DNA from: Paenibacillus durus
GTDB lineage: Bacteria; Bacillota; Bacilli; Paenibacillales; Paenibacillaceae
DNA: 64,000 nucleotides
Direction of reading: 5' to 3'
NCBI RefSeq assembly: GCF_000756615.1
Contig: NZ_CP009288.1
Location: forward strand, 558,001 to 622,000
Part shown: positions 44,260 through 53,334 of the stretch, piece by piece
Layout of the letters: the number at the start of each line of letters is the position of its first letter
How positions within the stretch are numbered: the stretch's first letter is position 1
The notes under the pieces: generated by a model
The model's input: the letters and a program-made list of their open reading frames with translations, nothing else
What the model was told of the DNA's origin: nothing
Databases searched by the model: none
Position numbers and translations under genes: made by a program

Positions 44260-45493
44260 TGAATTCAATGTGCGCGATGTGATCCGGTATTTGGGACAAT
44301 GGGATCAACTGGGCGTGACGGAAATATGGGAAGCCGGCAATGGGGAAGAGGCCCAAACCATTATCGAAAGGGAGCGGCCCGAAATCATATTTGCCGACAT
44401 CAAAATGCCCAAAGTTACCGGTATCCAGCTTTTGGAGTGGTTAAACCAGCAAGATTACCCGGGAAAAGTGATTATTGTCTCGGGATATGATGACTACTCT
44501 TATATGCGCAAAGCCATACAATGCTCCAGCTTTGATTATTTATTGAAGCCTGTTGAAGCAGATGCCTTAAATACGGTCTTGGAGGGCGCCATATTGGCCT
44601 GGAACCGTGAGGAAGCCGAACGGCGAAGCGACTCTGTCGTTGCCCGAGAAGCCGAAAGGCTGCACAGTAACCGGTTAATTACGGCAGCTTGTGAAGGAGC
44701 GCCTTGGAATAGGGAGGATCTGGCGGGGTACCTTCCGAAGGCGGATGCCTATGATCTGACCCTAGTCTATTTTTACCATGCTCACCCTGCCGAAACTTAC
44801 ATCAATCGGCTCGCCGAGGAGATGACGGCACAGGAGTGGGGCAATGCGTTTGTTCTGCAAAATGAGGATTGCACCGGTCTGTTGATCAGTCCGCGAGGCA
44901 GCAAGTTCCCGGTAGAGCAGTGGATTTCCAACCATTTTGATATTCCCGTACGATTGGCCGGCGGCGATCCGCTAACGTCCTTAAACGATCTTCCGAATGC
45001 GTATCAATCGGCCAAAAAAGCGATGGAGCTGCAGAATTTCAGGACCATTCATCGGCTAAGCGATTTGGATGACGCGCGGCGAATGAATGACATCGTCACC
45101 TATTTGGAGGAGCATTACACGGAGGAGCTTTCTTTGGATAAATTGGCCAATCGTTTCTTTCTAAGCCGGGAGCATATTTGCCGCCGGTTTAAACAAGAGC
45201 AAGGGATCAACCTTTCCAATTATTTAATCCAATTAAGAATTGAACAAGCCAGACGATGGCTTAGTCAAACGGAAGAAAGAATGTACTCGATTGCGGTGAA
45301 CCTCGGGTATCAGAATGAAAAGTATTTTTCAAAATTATTTAAGAAAGAAGTAGGCATGACCCCGGCCCAATATCGCAGCCTTTACGGAAAACAAAATAAA
45401 AAGAAGGGAGGGGAAATTGGTGAACAAAGTTACGAAAATAATGTTGATAGCGGTGATGGTAGTATCGCTTGCAGCGTGCGGGGAAAGGAATGA
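44237..45493 (+). CDS. YesN-type response regulator, AraC family (second copy)
   Basis: 418 residues: receiver with VDDEF, phospho-acceptor Asp54 (FADIKMPKVTG) and the conserved Lys in YLLKPVEA. The linker is shorter than in the 29.5-kb paralogue. The AraC double HTH lies at about 285-385 (LDKLANRFFLSREHICRRFK, YSIAVNLGYQNEKYFSKLFK). AAAGGAGGA precedes the ATG. The last ~25 residues are read out of frame through the ribosome site and start of the next gene (a 74-base overlap), which implies tight coupling. Confidence 0.9.
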   Translation: MKALIVDDEFNVRDVIRYLGQWDQLGVTEIWEAGNGEEAQTIIERERPEIIFADIKMPKVTGIQLLEWLNQQDYPGKVIIVSGYDDYSYMRKAIQCSSFDYLLKPVEADALNTVLEGAILAWNREEAERRSDSVVAREAERLHSNRLITAACEGAPWNREDLAGYLPKADAYDLTLVYFYHAHPAETYINRLAEEMTAQEWGNAFVLQNEDCTGLLISPRGSKFPVEQWISNHFDIPVRLAGGDPLTSLNDLPNAYQSAKKAMELQNFRTIHRLSDLDDARRMNDIVTYLEEHYTEELSLDKLANRFFLSREHICRRFKQEQGINLSNYLIQLRIEQARRWLSQTEERMYSIAVNLGYQNEKYFSKLFKKEVGMTPAQYRSLYGKQNKKKGGEIGEQSYENNVDSGDGSIACSVRGKE

Positions 45494-46697
45494 GGAAGGG
45501 CAAACCGGTCAACAAAAAGTTCACAAGATCGTTCTGAGCGTATTCAATCCCAAGGTGGAGATTGCCTCCCAGTTTGAGCGGCTGGTCAAAGAATACGAGA
45601 GGGAACACCCTGAAGTGGATATTCACATTCGGACGGTTGGCGGGGGCGCTGATGACCGTGCAATGCTGATGACCCAATTTGCTGCCGGGAAAGGTCCGGA
45701 TATTTATACAAACGGCGGATATGAGGAAGCCAGACTGTGGAAAGATTACCTGGAGGATTTGTCCGATCAGCCTTGGGTCCGACATGCGTATAAACACGCA
45801 TTAGAACCGATGGAAATGGACGGTAAGATCTACGGCATGCCGATGAATGTGGAGGGCTACGGCTTTATTTACAATAAAGAATTGTTAGCGAAAGCGGGTA
45901 TTAAGGAAGCACCGAGAACACTGAGCGAATTAAAGGATATGTCGGAAAAGCTTAAGGCCATGAATATTACTCCTTTCTCGATCGGGTACGCGGAAAAATG
46001 GCTCCTTGGCGTATTCATGTTAAACATCGCATTTGCGCATCAGGACAACCCAGATGCTTTTATTAAGGGATTGACGGACGGAACGCAAAAGTTTAAAGGA
46101 AACGAACCATTTATAGGAATGCTCCGACTGCTTGATCTAACCGTACAATATGGCAGCAAGAATTCGCTGACCATAGATTACAATGCGGCAGTCACCGGAT
46201 TTGCAAAGGGTAAAACTGCGATGATCCTGCAAGGAAACTGGGTACAGCCGATGTTGGACAAAATCTCACCGAACATGAATATAGGATTTTTCCCAATGCC
46301 GATTAGCGACGATGCGGCGAAAAACGATGCACTCGCGATCGGCATTCCCAACAATTGGGTCGTAAACAAAAAAACAACCGCTGTGAAGAAAGCGGAGGCT
46401 AAAAAGTTCTTAAACTGGATGGTTTCTTCGGAACAAGGTCAAAGATTTATGACCGAGCAATTCAAGTTTGTTCCCGCCTTTTCCAATATAGAGATCAAAA
46501 ATTCGGGTCCGCTTGCCGCTGATATTATCAAATACGTAAAGGAAGGCAAAACATTATCATGGAACTGGTTCAAATACCCTGCCGGAGTGAGCGATGAGTT
46601 TGGGCCTGCCATGCAAGCTTATATCAATAAACAAATGAACAGGGATGAACTTCTGCAGGAATTCCAAAAATCGTGGAACAGATATTCAGAAAAATAA
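45420..46697 (+). CDS. extracellular solute-binding lipoprotein (second copy)
   Basis: About 425 residues. GTG at 45420 is favoured (AAGGGAGGGG six bases upstream) over TTG at 45417. The lipobox VSLAAC is followed by a sugar-binding fold of family 1 (RLVKEYEREHPEVDIHIRTV, AGKGPDIYTNGG, IYGMPMNVEGYGFIYNKELL, SSEQGQRFMTEQFKF). As in the first module, no permease is encoded nearby. It probably reports or delivers an oligosaccharide to the adjacent kinase or to a distant permease. Confidence 0.85.
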   Translation: MNKVTKIMLIAVMVVSLAACGERNEEGQTGQQKVHKIVLSVFNPKVEIASQFERLVKEYEREHPEVDIHIRTVGGGADDRAMLMTQFAAGKGPDIYTNGGYEEARLWKDYLEDLSDQPWVRHAYKHALEPMEMDGKIYGMPMNVEGYGFIYNKELLAKAGIKEAPRTLSELKDMSEKLKAMNITPFSIGYAEKWLLGVFMLNIAFAHQDNPDAFIKGLTDGTQKFKGNEPFIGMLRLLDLTVQYGSKNSLTIDYNAAVTGFAKGKTAMILQGNWVQPMLDKISPNMNIGFFPMPISDDAAKNDALAIGIPNNWVVNKKTTAVKKAEAKKFLNWMVSSEQGQRFMTEQFKFVPAFSNIEIKNSGPLAADIIKYVKEGKTLSWNWFKYPAGVSDEFGPAMQAYINKQMNRDELLQEFQKSWNRYSEK

Positions 46698-46705
46698 GTT
46701 GAAAC

Positions 46706-46738
46706 GGGCTGAGAATTAACAAATTCTTAAGCCTTTTT
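46706..46738 (+). terminator. terminator of second YesMN module
   Basis: GGGCTGAGAATT and AAATTCTTAAGCC pair with one bulge and are followed by TTTTTT. Confidence 0.75.
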
Positions 46739-47097
46739 TATTTGTAAAATAACACCATTTCAAGCATGAAGTTGGATTCCCTTATCCAAGACCTATATTT
46801 ATATTGATGCAGCTTCACTTGTTCGCATGGAGGTTAAAAGCCTTGATTTCGCGTTCATGTTGGCCCTTTTACCGGATGATTTGTGATGTCCATATAGAGG
46901 ACAATATCAATTTAGATACGTCCCGCCGCTCCTGTAACATGCGTTGACGATTTGAGTCCTTGTCGCTATTGCTCGAAATCCGCTCGTTAACCTAACATGA
47001 AACATGAAATCCGGAAGAGGATTAGCCTTTAGCGGAGAGGGGGAGAGCTTAAGAAAGGGCAAAGCATGACCAATTCATTAACAAGGAGAGAAACCTA
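46739..47097. other. leader region of GH31 copy 2
   Basis: About 360 bases without a credible gene. No clear sigma-A promoter, cre box or dyad was found by eye. AAGGAGAG lies just before the GH31 start. Confidence 0.4.
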
Positions 47098-49734
47098 ATG
47101 AAACGAAAAAGAACGAAAAAAGCGGTAACCGCACTATTAGCAACTGCTGTTCTACTTTCAGGCAATGCCGTTTCACAGTTCTATCTCGCTCAACCTGTAT
47201 TTGCGGACGATTTGGTTTTCCCGGTAGAAGCATTTAGACCGACCGATGACAGGCCGCTTGATAAAAGCCATCTGCAACAACCTATGACGGTGCAAAGCTT
47301 CGAGCAGTTGGACAATGGCGTAAAGCTTAATTTAGGCGCACAGGAGGCTTACATACGGATGCTTACATCCGATATGGCCAAAGTGTCGCTCTTGAACAAA
47401 GGAGACAAGGAATATACCTCTGTGGGGATCGCTAAGACGGATTGGTCCGCTCCTAAATTCAAAGTGAAGGAAGACGACAAGAGAATCGTCATTACTACCG
47501 ACAGCTTAACCGTAGACATCAAGAAAAGCCCGTTTGGAATCAAATATATGGATAAAGACGGAAACGTCATTAACGAGGACGGGGATCAAGGGATAGGTTA
47601 CGAAAACGGGAAGCCTTACGTGTTCAAAAAGACCGATAACAACGAGAATTTCTACGGATTAGGCGAGAAAACCGACGGTCTGAACAAACGCGGCAAGGAA
47701 GAAGGCATATGGCATCAGGACCCGTTCCCGTATGAGTCGAAATATATTTACCAATCGGTTCCATTCTTTATCGGCTTGAAAGATAAAAAGGCGTACGGCA
47801 TTTTATTCGACAATACGTACCGCACTTACTACAACTTCGCCAAGGAAAGCGATGATTACTATTACTTCTATGCCGACGGCGGCAAACTGACCTACTATTT
47901 CTTCAATGGGCCGCAGATCAAAGATGTCGTAGACCGTTATACCGATTTGACCGGTAAAATCCCCCTGCCGCCTGAATGGTCTTTGGGCTTCCATCAATCC
48001 AGCTGGGCGTATTCCCAAAACGACATGGAAGAAGTAGCCGCAGGGTATCGCGAAAAGAAAATTCCGGCGGACGGATTGTTTTTTGATATCGAATATATGG
48101 ACGACTATAAAGCCTTTACGTGGGGGAAAAAAGTTCCCGATCCTGCAGGGCTGGGCAAACGTATGGAAGAGCAGGGTTTCCATCAAGTGAATATCTTCGA
48201 TCCCGCGATCAGGGCCTTGCCAGGCTACAGTGTTTATGATGAAGGGACCGCGAAGGATCTCTGGGTGAAAAACCCCGATGGCACCAACTTCCTTGGCAAG
48301 CTTTGGCCTTGGAACCCTTCGGCACCGCCTTCTTCCGTTTATCCCAATTTCCTGAAAAAGGAAACCCGTGATTGGTGGTCGATGCAGTACAAGCCGTTCT
48401 TTGACACAGGCATAGACGGTATTTGGAACGACGTGAACGAACCGGTCAGTTTTATAGCTAAAGACCACTGGACGCTGCCGCTGGATGCTGTGCATGAGGA
48501 TGATAACGGAGTCAAACATGCTCATGAAGAGGTCCATAACATTTATGCGCATTTGGAGGAAGAAGCGTCTTACAACGCATTCAAAAAACTCAAACCGAAC
48601 GTCCGTCCGTTCGTGTTGACGCGTGCCGGATACACGGGAACTCAGCGTTACGCTGCAACCTGGACCGGTGATAACCACAGCACTTGGGAACATCTCAGAA
48701 TGTCGATTCCTATGAATTCCAATGTCGGATTGGCCGGTCACCCGTTTGTGGGCAATGACATCGGCGGATTCACCAAAAATAAACAATTGGGCGAAATCTG
48801 CACGCCGGAACTGTTCGCACGCTGGGTTGAGCTTGGCGCCTTCCTTCCGTTCTCTCGGGACCACTACAATAATGACGGTGACAGCCCGTCGGTTAAACAG
48901 AACATTAATAGACAAGAACCGTGGCAATTCGGCAAGGAAGTTGAGGATATCAGCCGCAAGTACATTTCCATGCGTTACGAACTGATGCCTTACCTGCAGA
49001 ACGCGTTCAAACAAGCGCATGAAACCGGAAACCTGATTCAGCAGCCGCTCGTGTTCCAGTTCCAGGATGACCCGAATACCTATAACAACGAAGATCAATT
49101 CATGTTCGGCGATTCTCTGATGATTGCACCGGTTGTGGAGAAGGGCGCAACGTCCCGCAGCGTGTATTTGCCAGCCGGGGTAAAATGGATCGACTACTGG
49201 ACCGGCGAAGAGTTTGAGGGCGGACAAACGATCACAAAACAAGCCGATCTTGGCACGCTTCCGCTTTACGTGAAGCAAGACTCGATCATTCCGCGCCGCG
49301 AAGTCCAGCAGTATGCCGGCGAGAAAAAGCTGACGAATCTAACTCTCGACACCTATCTTAACGGCAAGGCTTCCTACAGCTACTATCAGGATGATGCGAC
49401 TACAGAGGATTACACGAGAGGCGAATTCAACGTAACCGACTTCCATGTGGAAAACAAAGGAAACCACGTCGAATTCGATCAGGACAAAAAAGTTCAGAAC
49501 TACACTTCCGACATTCAGTCCTACACGCTGAAGCTTCATGACGCTGTAGAACCGAAGAAAGTACAAGCCGCTAACAACAAGTATGCCGAAGCAGGCAGCA
49601 TCGAAGAATTGAATGGGCAGGAAAGAGCTTACTACTTCGATGCGAATGAACATGTGCTGTATGTCAAAATCCCGGTAGACGAGAAACAGAAAGTGAAGAT
49701 TCAAACTCAAGACGATATAGATGGAAGCAAATAA
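47098..49734 (+). CDS. secreted GH31 alpha-glucosidase family enzyme (copy 2)
   Basis: 878 residues with a signal peptide (cleavage near VFA-DD around residue 36). GH31 motifs: LFFDIEYMDDYKAFTW, GIWNDVNEPVSF with nucleophile Asp445, and ATWTGDNHSTWEH with acid/base Asp525; GNDIGGF is retained. Compared with the other two copies the second Asp of DIDYM is Glu, MNEPA is VNEPV, and there are two insertions, in the WNPSAPPSSVYPN and DGDSPSVKQNINR regions. These lie near the sugar-binding subsites and suggest a different linkage or length preference. N- and C-terminal beta domains are conserved. Preceded by the YesMN/solute-binding module. Confidence 0.92.
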   Translation: MKRKRTKKAVTALLATAVLLSGNAVSQFYLAQPVFADDLVFPVEAFRPTDDRPLDKSHLQQPMTVQSFEQLDNGVKLNLGAQEAYIRMLTSDMAKVSLLNKGDKEYTSVGIAKTDWSAPKFKVKEDDKRIVITTDSLTVDIKKSPFGIKYMDKDGNVINEDGDQGIGYENGKPYVFKKTDNNENFYGLGEKTDGLNKRGKEEGIWHQDPFPYESKYIYQSVPFFIGLKDKKAYGILFDNTYRTYYNFAKESDDYYYFYADGGKLTYYFFNGPQIKDVVDRYTDLTGKIPLPPEWSLGFHQSSWAYSQNDMEEVAAGYREKKIPADGLFFDIEYMDDYKAFTWGKKVPDPAGLGKRMEEQGFHQVNIFDPAIRALPGYSVYDEGTAKDLWVKNPDGTNFLGKLWPWNPSAPPSSVYPNFLKKETRDWWSMQYKPFFDTGIDGIWNDVNEPVSFIAKDHWTLPLDAVHEDDNGVKHAHEEVHNIYAHLEEEASYNAFKKLKPNVRPFVLTRAGYTGTQRYAATWTGDNHSTWEHLRMSIPMNSNVGLAGHPFVGNDIGGFTKNKQLGEICTPELFARWVELGAFLPFSRDHYNNDGDSPSVKQNINRQEPWQFGKEVEDISRKYISMRYELMPYLQNAFKQAHETGNLIQQPLVFQFQDDPNTYNNEDQFMFGDSLMIAPVVEKGATSRSVYLPAGVKWIDYWTGEEFEGGQTITKQADLGTLPLYVKQDSIIPRREVQQYAGEKKLTNLTLDTYLNGKASYSYYQDDATTEDYTRGEFNVTDFHVENKGNHVEFDQDKKVQNYTSDIQSYTLKLHDAVEPKKVQAANNKYAEAGSIEELNGQERAYYFDANEHVLYVKIPVDEKQKVKIQTQDDIDGSK

Positions 49735-49765
49735 TATCGCTGCTGGAATTGCAACTATCAATTAC

Positions 49766-49793
49766 CGGGTTGGAGACTCTTGTCTCCAACCCG
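49766..49793 (+). terminator. hairpin between GH31 copies 2 and 3
   Basis: CGGGTTGGAGAC and GTCTCCAACCCG are perfect 12-bp arms with a TCTT loop. TGTTTAC follows, so termination may be partial. The arm sequence recurs after copy 3. Confidence 0.65.
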
Positions 49794-49827
49794 TGTTTAC
49801 AATGTCATTATGAAGGAGAGAAACCAA

Positions 49828-52362
49828 ATGAAGCCGAAAAAGAAATGGGTGCCATTAATTTTAGCAGGTGCAGTCCTTCTCTCAGGCAATGCTCTTTCCC
49901 AGCTTTATTCTCCCCAAACCGCCTATGCGGAAGTACAGCAGCCGGCTCCCGATACACCTTTGGATAAAAACAAACTGCAGCAGCCGATGGCCGTGCAAAG
50001 CTTCCGGCAGCTCGACAATGGCGTAAAGCTTGATTTGGGCGTTGAGGAAGCTTATATCCGTTTGCTCACTTCCGATATGGCCAAGGTGTCGATCTTAAAC
50101 AAAGGTGAGGAAGAGTTTGTCTCTCCTGGGATTGCTAAGACGGATTGGGGAGCTCCCAAATTCAAAGTGAAGGAAGACGACAAGAGAATCGTCATCACTA
50201 CCGACAGCTTAACGGTAGACATCAATAAAAGCCCGTTTGGAATCAAATATCTGGATAAAAGCGGGAATGTTATTAATGAAGACGACATTAAAGGTTCCGG
50301 TTATGAAGACGGAAAGCCATACGTGTTCAAAAAAACGGACAAGACCGAGAACTTTTACGGTTTCGGCGAGCAAACCGGCGGTTTGAACAAACGCGGCTAT
50401 GATATCGGTATGTGGAACACGGACGCATACTCCTATACGAAAGACACGAAATATGTGTATGCCACCATTCCGTTTTTTATCGGTTTGAAGGATCAAAAGG
50501 CCTACGGTCTCTTCTTCGATAATACGTACCGTTCCCATTTCAACATGGCTAAGGAAAGCGACGATTACTATTATTACTACGCCGATGGCGGAAAACTGAC
50601 CTATTATTTTATCAATGGTCCGGAAATTAAAGACGTCGTTGACCGGTATACCGATTTGACCGGCAAGATCAATTTGCCGCCGGAATGGTCTCTCGGTTTC
50701 CAGCAAAGCAAATGGGGGTATTGGCAGGATGATCTGGTCAGGGTGGCCAAAACATTCCGCGACAAGCAAATCCCCGCCGATGCGATGTACGCGGACATCG
50801 ATTATATGAATGACTACCGTGTATTTACCTGGGGGCCGAAGTATCCCGATCCGGACAAGCTGAAGGCAGATATGGATAACCTGAATTTCAGATATGTTAC
50901 GATCAACGATCCGGGTGTCAAAGTTGACGAAAGCTTCGATACCTATCAGGAAGGAACCAAGAACAACTTCTGGGTTAAAAATGCCGACGGCAGCCCCTAT
51001 GTCGGTTATGTATGGCCGGGTAACTCTGTTTTCCCGAACTTCCTGAAGACCGATGTCCGCGACTGGTGGGCGAAAAAACACAAAGCGCTGTTTGACAAAG
51101 GCGTATCCGGCATTTGGAATGACATGAACGAACCGGCCGTGTTTGGCGGTCCGGGCTGGTCCATGCCGCTCGATACCGTTTATGAGGCGGACGACGGAAG
51201 TAAGAAACAGAACAAAGAGATTCATAATATCTTTGCCCATCTGGAAAATGAAGCGACGTACGAAGGATTCAAAGTGAACAAGCCGAACATTCGCCCGTTC
51301 GTGCTTACTCGTGCTGCGTATGCGGGAACCCAGCGTTACGCCGCCATCTGGACCGGCGATAATACGAGCAACTGGGATCATCTCCGCATGACAATCCCGA
51401 TGAATTCGAATCTCGGATTATCAGGCGCAGCATTTGTCGGCAACGACATCGGCGGCTTTGCCAAACCGACTTCGCAGGACGTGCCGACGCCCGAACTGTT
51501 TGCCCGATGGATCGAAGTCGGCGCCTTTGTGCCTTTCTCCAGGGACCATTACAGTTGGGATAAGGAGCAGGAGCCGTGGGCATTCGGTAAGGAAGTAGAG
51601 GACATCAGCCGGAAATATATTTCCTTGCGCTACGAATTACTGCCTTACCTGTACAACCAGTTCAAGCGTGCGCAGGAAAGCGGTCAGCCTGTACAGCAGC
51701 CGCTCGTCTATCATTTTCAGTATGATTCAAATACCTATAACAACGACAATCAGTACATGTTCGGCGATTCGCTAATGATCGCACCTGTAGTGAATCAAGG
51801 AGCAACGTCCCGCAGTGTGTACTTGCCGGCTGGCGTGAAATGGGTCGATTACTGGACAGGTGAAGAGTTTGAGGGCGGCCAAACCATCACGAAACAAGCC
51901 GATCTCGGCACGCTTCCTATCTATGTGAAACAGGACTCGATCATTCCTCGCCGCGAAGTTCAGCAGTACACCGGCGAGAAAAAGCTGACAAATCTGATTC
52001 TAGACACTTACCTTGCAGGCCAGGCTTCCTACAGCTTCTATGAAGACGATGCAAATACAGAGGATTACACGAGAGGCGAATTCAATGTTACCGACTTCCG
52101 TGTAGAGCAGAAAGGAAATCACATCGAATTCGAGCAGGACAAAAAGACGGAAAGCTATGAATCCGACATCCAGTCCTATACGCTAAAGCTGCATGATGCC
52201 AAAGAGCCGAACAAAGTGCAGGCGGCTGAGAACAAATACGGCAAAGCAAGCAGCCTTGACGAACTGAACCAACAAGCAAGCGGCTATTACTTCGATGCGT
52301 CAGCGAAAGTTCTGTATGTTAAAATCCCTGCAAACGAAAGCCACAAAGTAAAAATCGATTAA
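49828..52362 (+). CDS. secreted GH31 alpha-glucosidase family enzyme (copy 3)
   Basis: 844 residues from ATG 49828 (AAGGAGAG upstream), with a signal peptide (cleavage near AYA-EV around residue 33). Motifs: MYADIDYMNDYRVFTW, GIWNDMNEPAVF with nucleophile Asp432 and AIWTGDNTSNWDH with acid/base Asp511, the same residue numbers as in the 22.5-kb copy. DNA and protein are very similar to copy 2 in the N- and C-terminal regions (long identical stretches such as KVKEDDKRIVITTDSLTVDI), but the barrel resembles copy 1 more. Probably hydrolyses or transfers alpha-glucosyl residues outside the cell. Confidence 0.92.
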   Translation: MKPKKKWVPLILAGAVLLSGNALSQLYSPQTAYAEVQQPAPDTPLDKNKLQQPMAVQSFRQLDNGVKLDLGVEEAYIRLLTSDMAKVSILNKGEEEFVSPGIAKTDWGAPKFKVKEDDKRIVITTDSLTVDINKSPFGIKYLDKSGNVINEDDIKGSGYEDGKPYVFKKTDKTENFYGFGEQTGGLNKRGYDIGMWNTDAYSYTKDTKYVYATIPFFIGLKDQKAYGLFFDNTYRSHFNMAKESDDYYYYYADGGKLTYYFINGPEIKDVVDRYTDLTGKINLPPEWSLGFQQSKWGYWQDDLVRVAKTFRDKQIPADAMYADIDYMNDYRVFTWGPKYPDPDKLKADMDNLNFRYVTINDPGVKVDESFDTYQEGTKNNFWVKNADGSPYVGYVWPGNSVFPNFLKTDVRDWWAKKHKALFDKGVSGIWNDMNEPAVFGGPGWSMPLDTVYEADDGSKKQNKEIHNIFAHLENEATYEGFKVNKPNIRPFVLTRAAYAGTQRYAAIWTGDNTSNWDHLRMTIPMNSNLGLSGAAFVGNDIGGFAKPTSQDVPTPELFARWIEVGAFVPFSRDHYSWDKEQEPWAFGKEVEDISRKYISLRYELLPYLYNQFKRAQESGQPVQQPLVYHFQYDSNTYNNDNQYMFGDSLMIAPVVNQGATSRSVYLPAGVKWVDYWTGEEFEGGQTITKQADLGTLPIYVKQDSIIPRREVQQYTGEKKLTNLILDTYLAGQASYSFYEDDANTEDYTRGEFNVTDFRVEQKGNHIEFEQDKKTESYESDIQSYTLKLHDAKEPNKVQAAENKYGKASSLDELNQQASGYYFDASAKVLYVKIPANESHKVKID

Positions 52363-52410
52363 TCGACTATCAACGTTCAAGCGAAGTAAACCATGATATC
52401 GAATGAAATG

Positions 52411-52450
52411 AAAAACGGGTTGGAGACATTGTCGCTCCAACCCGTTTTTT
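52411..52450 (+). terminator. rho-independent terminator after GH31 copy 3
   Basis: AAAAACGGGTTGGAG and CTCCAACCCGTTTTT pair over a 9-base loop and end in a T-run. The GGGTTGGAG arm is the same as in the hairpin after copy 2. Confidence 0.85.
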
Positions 52451-52583
52451 ATGTTAAGCCTAACTTGGTAACGAAAGAGCTGAAAAGATTACTCTCTCGA
52501 TATCGCGTTATCAATTTCGGCTTCAGAACTGAAAGAATTGGATACACCCTTCCAGAAGTATTTGAACGGCTGTCTCCGTACGT

Positions 52584-52646
52584 ACCGCGCGTTTAAGATT
52601 CAACGCGGTGAACCGTATCACAAATAGTGGTAAAGCAAAGAATTGA
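52584..52646 (+). pseudogene. gene-end fragment, copy b of the degenerate repeat
   Basis: One frame reads FNAVNRITNSGKAKN-stop, matching copies a and f. The upstream part is lost. Confidence 0.5.
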
Positions 52647-52729
52647 GTTGAAAGTCGATGCCACTATGCTTAGTTTGCAAGCGGTAGGTGCTTAAAATAG
52701 AGAAAAGGCATTATTTTGAGGCAAAGGGG

Positions 52730-52762
52730 AGCTTAAGCTAATAGGTAGCTTGAGCTTTTTTC
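52730..52762 (+). terminator. terminator just upstream of the structured RNA candidate
   Basis: AGCTTAAGCTA and TAGCTTGAGCT pair over five bases, followed by TTTTTT. Confidence 0.7.
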
Positions 52763-52766
52763 ATTA

Positions 52767-53090
52767 GCGTGCCCAGAAGCACGCACCCTTCTAGCCGGTG
52801 AAAGTCCGGTCACGGGAGGGGTCAAGCCCTCCTGTAGCTAGGATGCCTGCGTTTCCGATGGCCTGAAAATGCTGCCCCCTTTTACCCCGGCTCCTATGAT
52901 CCCAGATTCACGCTTATTGCCAACGGCGGAAACGGCTTTAGGCCGAGGACCACGAGCCGTAATATTCCGGCAAATCCCGCCAAGGGGCCCCGGTGCGAGC
53001 CACCCAAAGCATGGCGTTCAACATAATACAATGGTCTTTAGGAGGTCGCCCTCCCTGGGGTTTGCGGTCCGGCGCGCAACAAGTCTTTGA
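52767..53090 (+). ncRNA. structured RNA candidate (omegaRNA/HEARO-like or group II intron-like)
   Basis: The first 75 bases fold by eye into nested hairpins: GCGTGC/GCACGC (52767-52784), then a CTAG/CTAG closing helix (52791-52794 with 52838-52841) holding CCGG-TGAAAGT-CCGG and GGAGGG-GTCAA-CCCTCC type hairpins. A GC-rich, non-coding stretch follows to about 53090 (GGGGCCCCGGTGCGAGCCAC). The motif AGCCGGTGAAAGTCCGG recalls both the 5' region of bacterial group II introns and the HEARO/omegaRNA scaffolds of IscB elements. No reverse transcriptase, IscB or TnpB gene is present, so it would be a solo or truncated RNA. Class not established. Confidence 0.45.
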
Positions 53091-53248
53091 TTTAATCCCA
53101 TTGATCATCACGTGTTTCGTATAGTCTCTTCATGTACTTAATTTACCATGAGTTATCTTACTTTAGTAGTTGGCATACTGACCCTAAAGTAGTTATTGGC
53201 ATGAGATAAATGTATTTAACCGCGACAGGAAGGAAGAGAACAGATCTA

Positions 53249-53310
53249 TTGACAGGTGAAAAAATCGGGATATAATGAATACATAATGACTGGATGGTAT
53301 TAATTCATTA
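53249..53310 (+). promoter_or_regulatory. promoter of double-HTH TetR gene with inverted repeat
   Basis: TTGACA (53249-53254), 16 bp, TATAAT (53271-53276). ATAATGAAT (53272-53280) and ATTCATTAT (53302-53310) form an inverted repeat spanning the -10 and the start region, a candidate autoregulatory site. Upstream TACTTTAG (53159-53166) and CTAAAGTA (53184-53191) form another dyad. Confidence 0.6.
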
Positions 53311-53334
53311 TCAAACGCCACAAGGAGTGATTCA

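Noticed and set aside
47803..49278. 491-codon open frame antisense to GH31 copy 2
   Set aside because: Shadow of the real GH31 gene; similar antisense frames occur in copies 1 and 3 (for example 22552-23622, 23686-24915 and 50209-51381), no ribosome site, no domain.
52393..52596. 67-codon frame after GH31 copy 3
   Set aside because: Its first part is the terminator hairpin; no conserved features.
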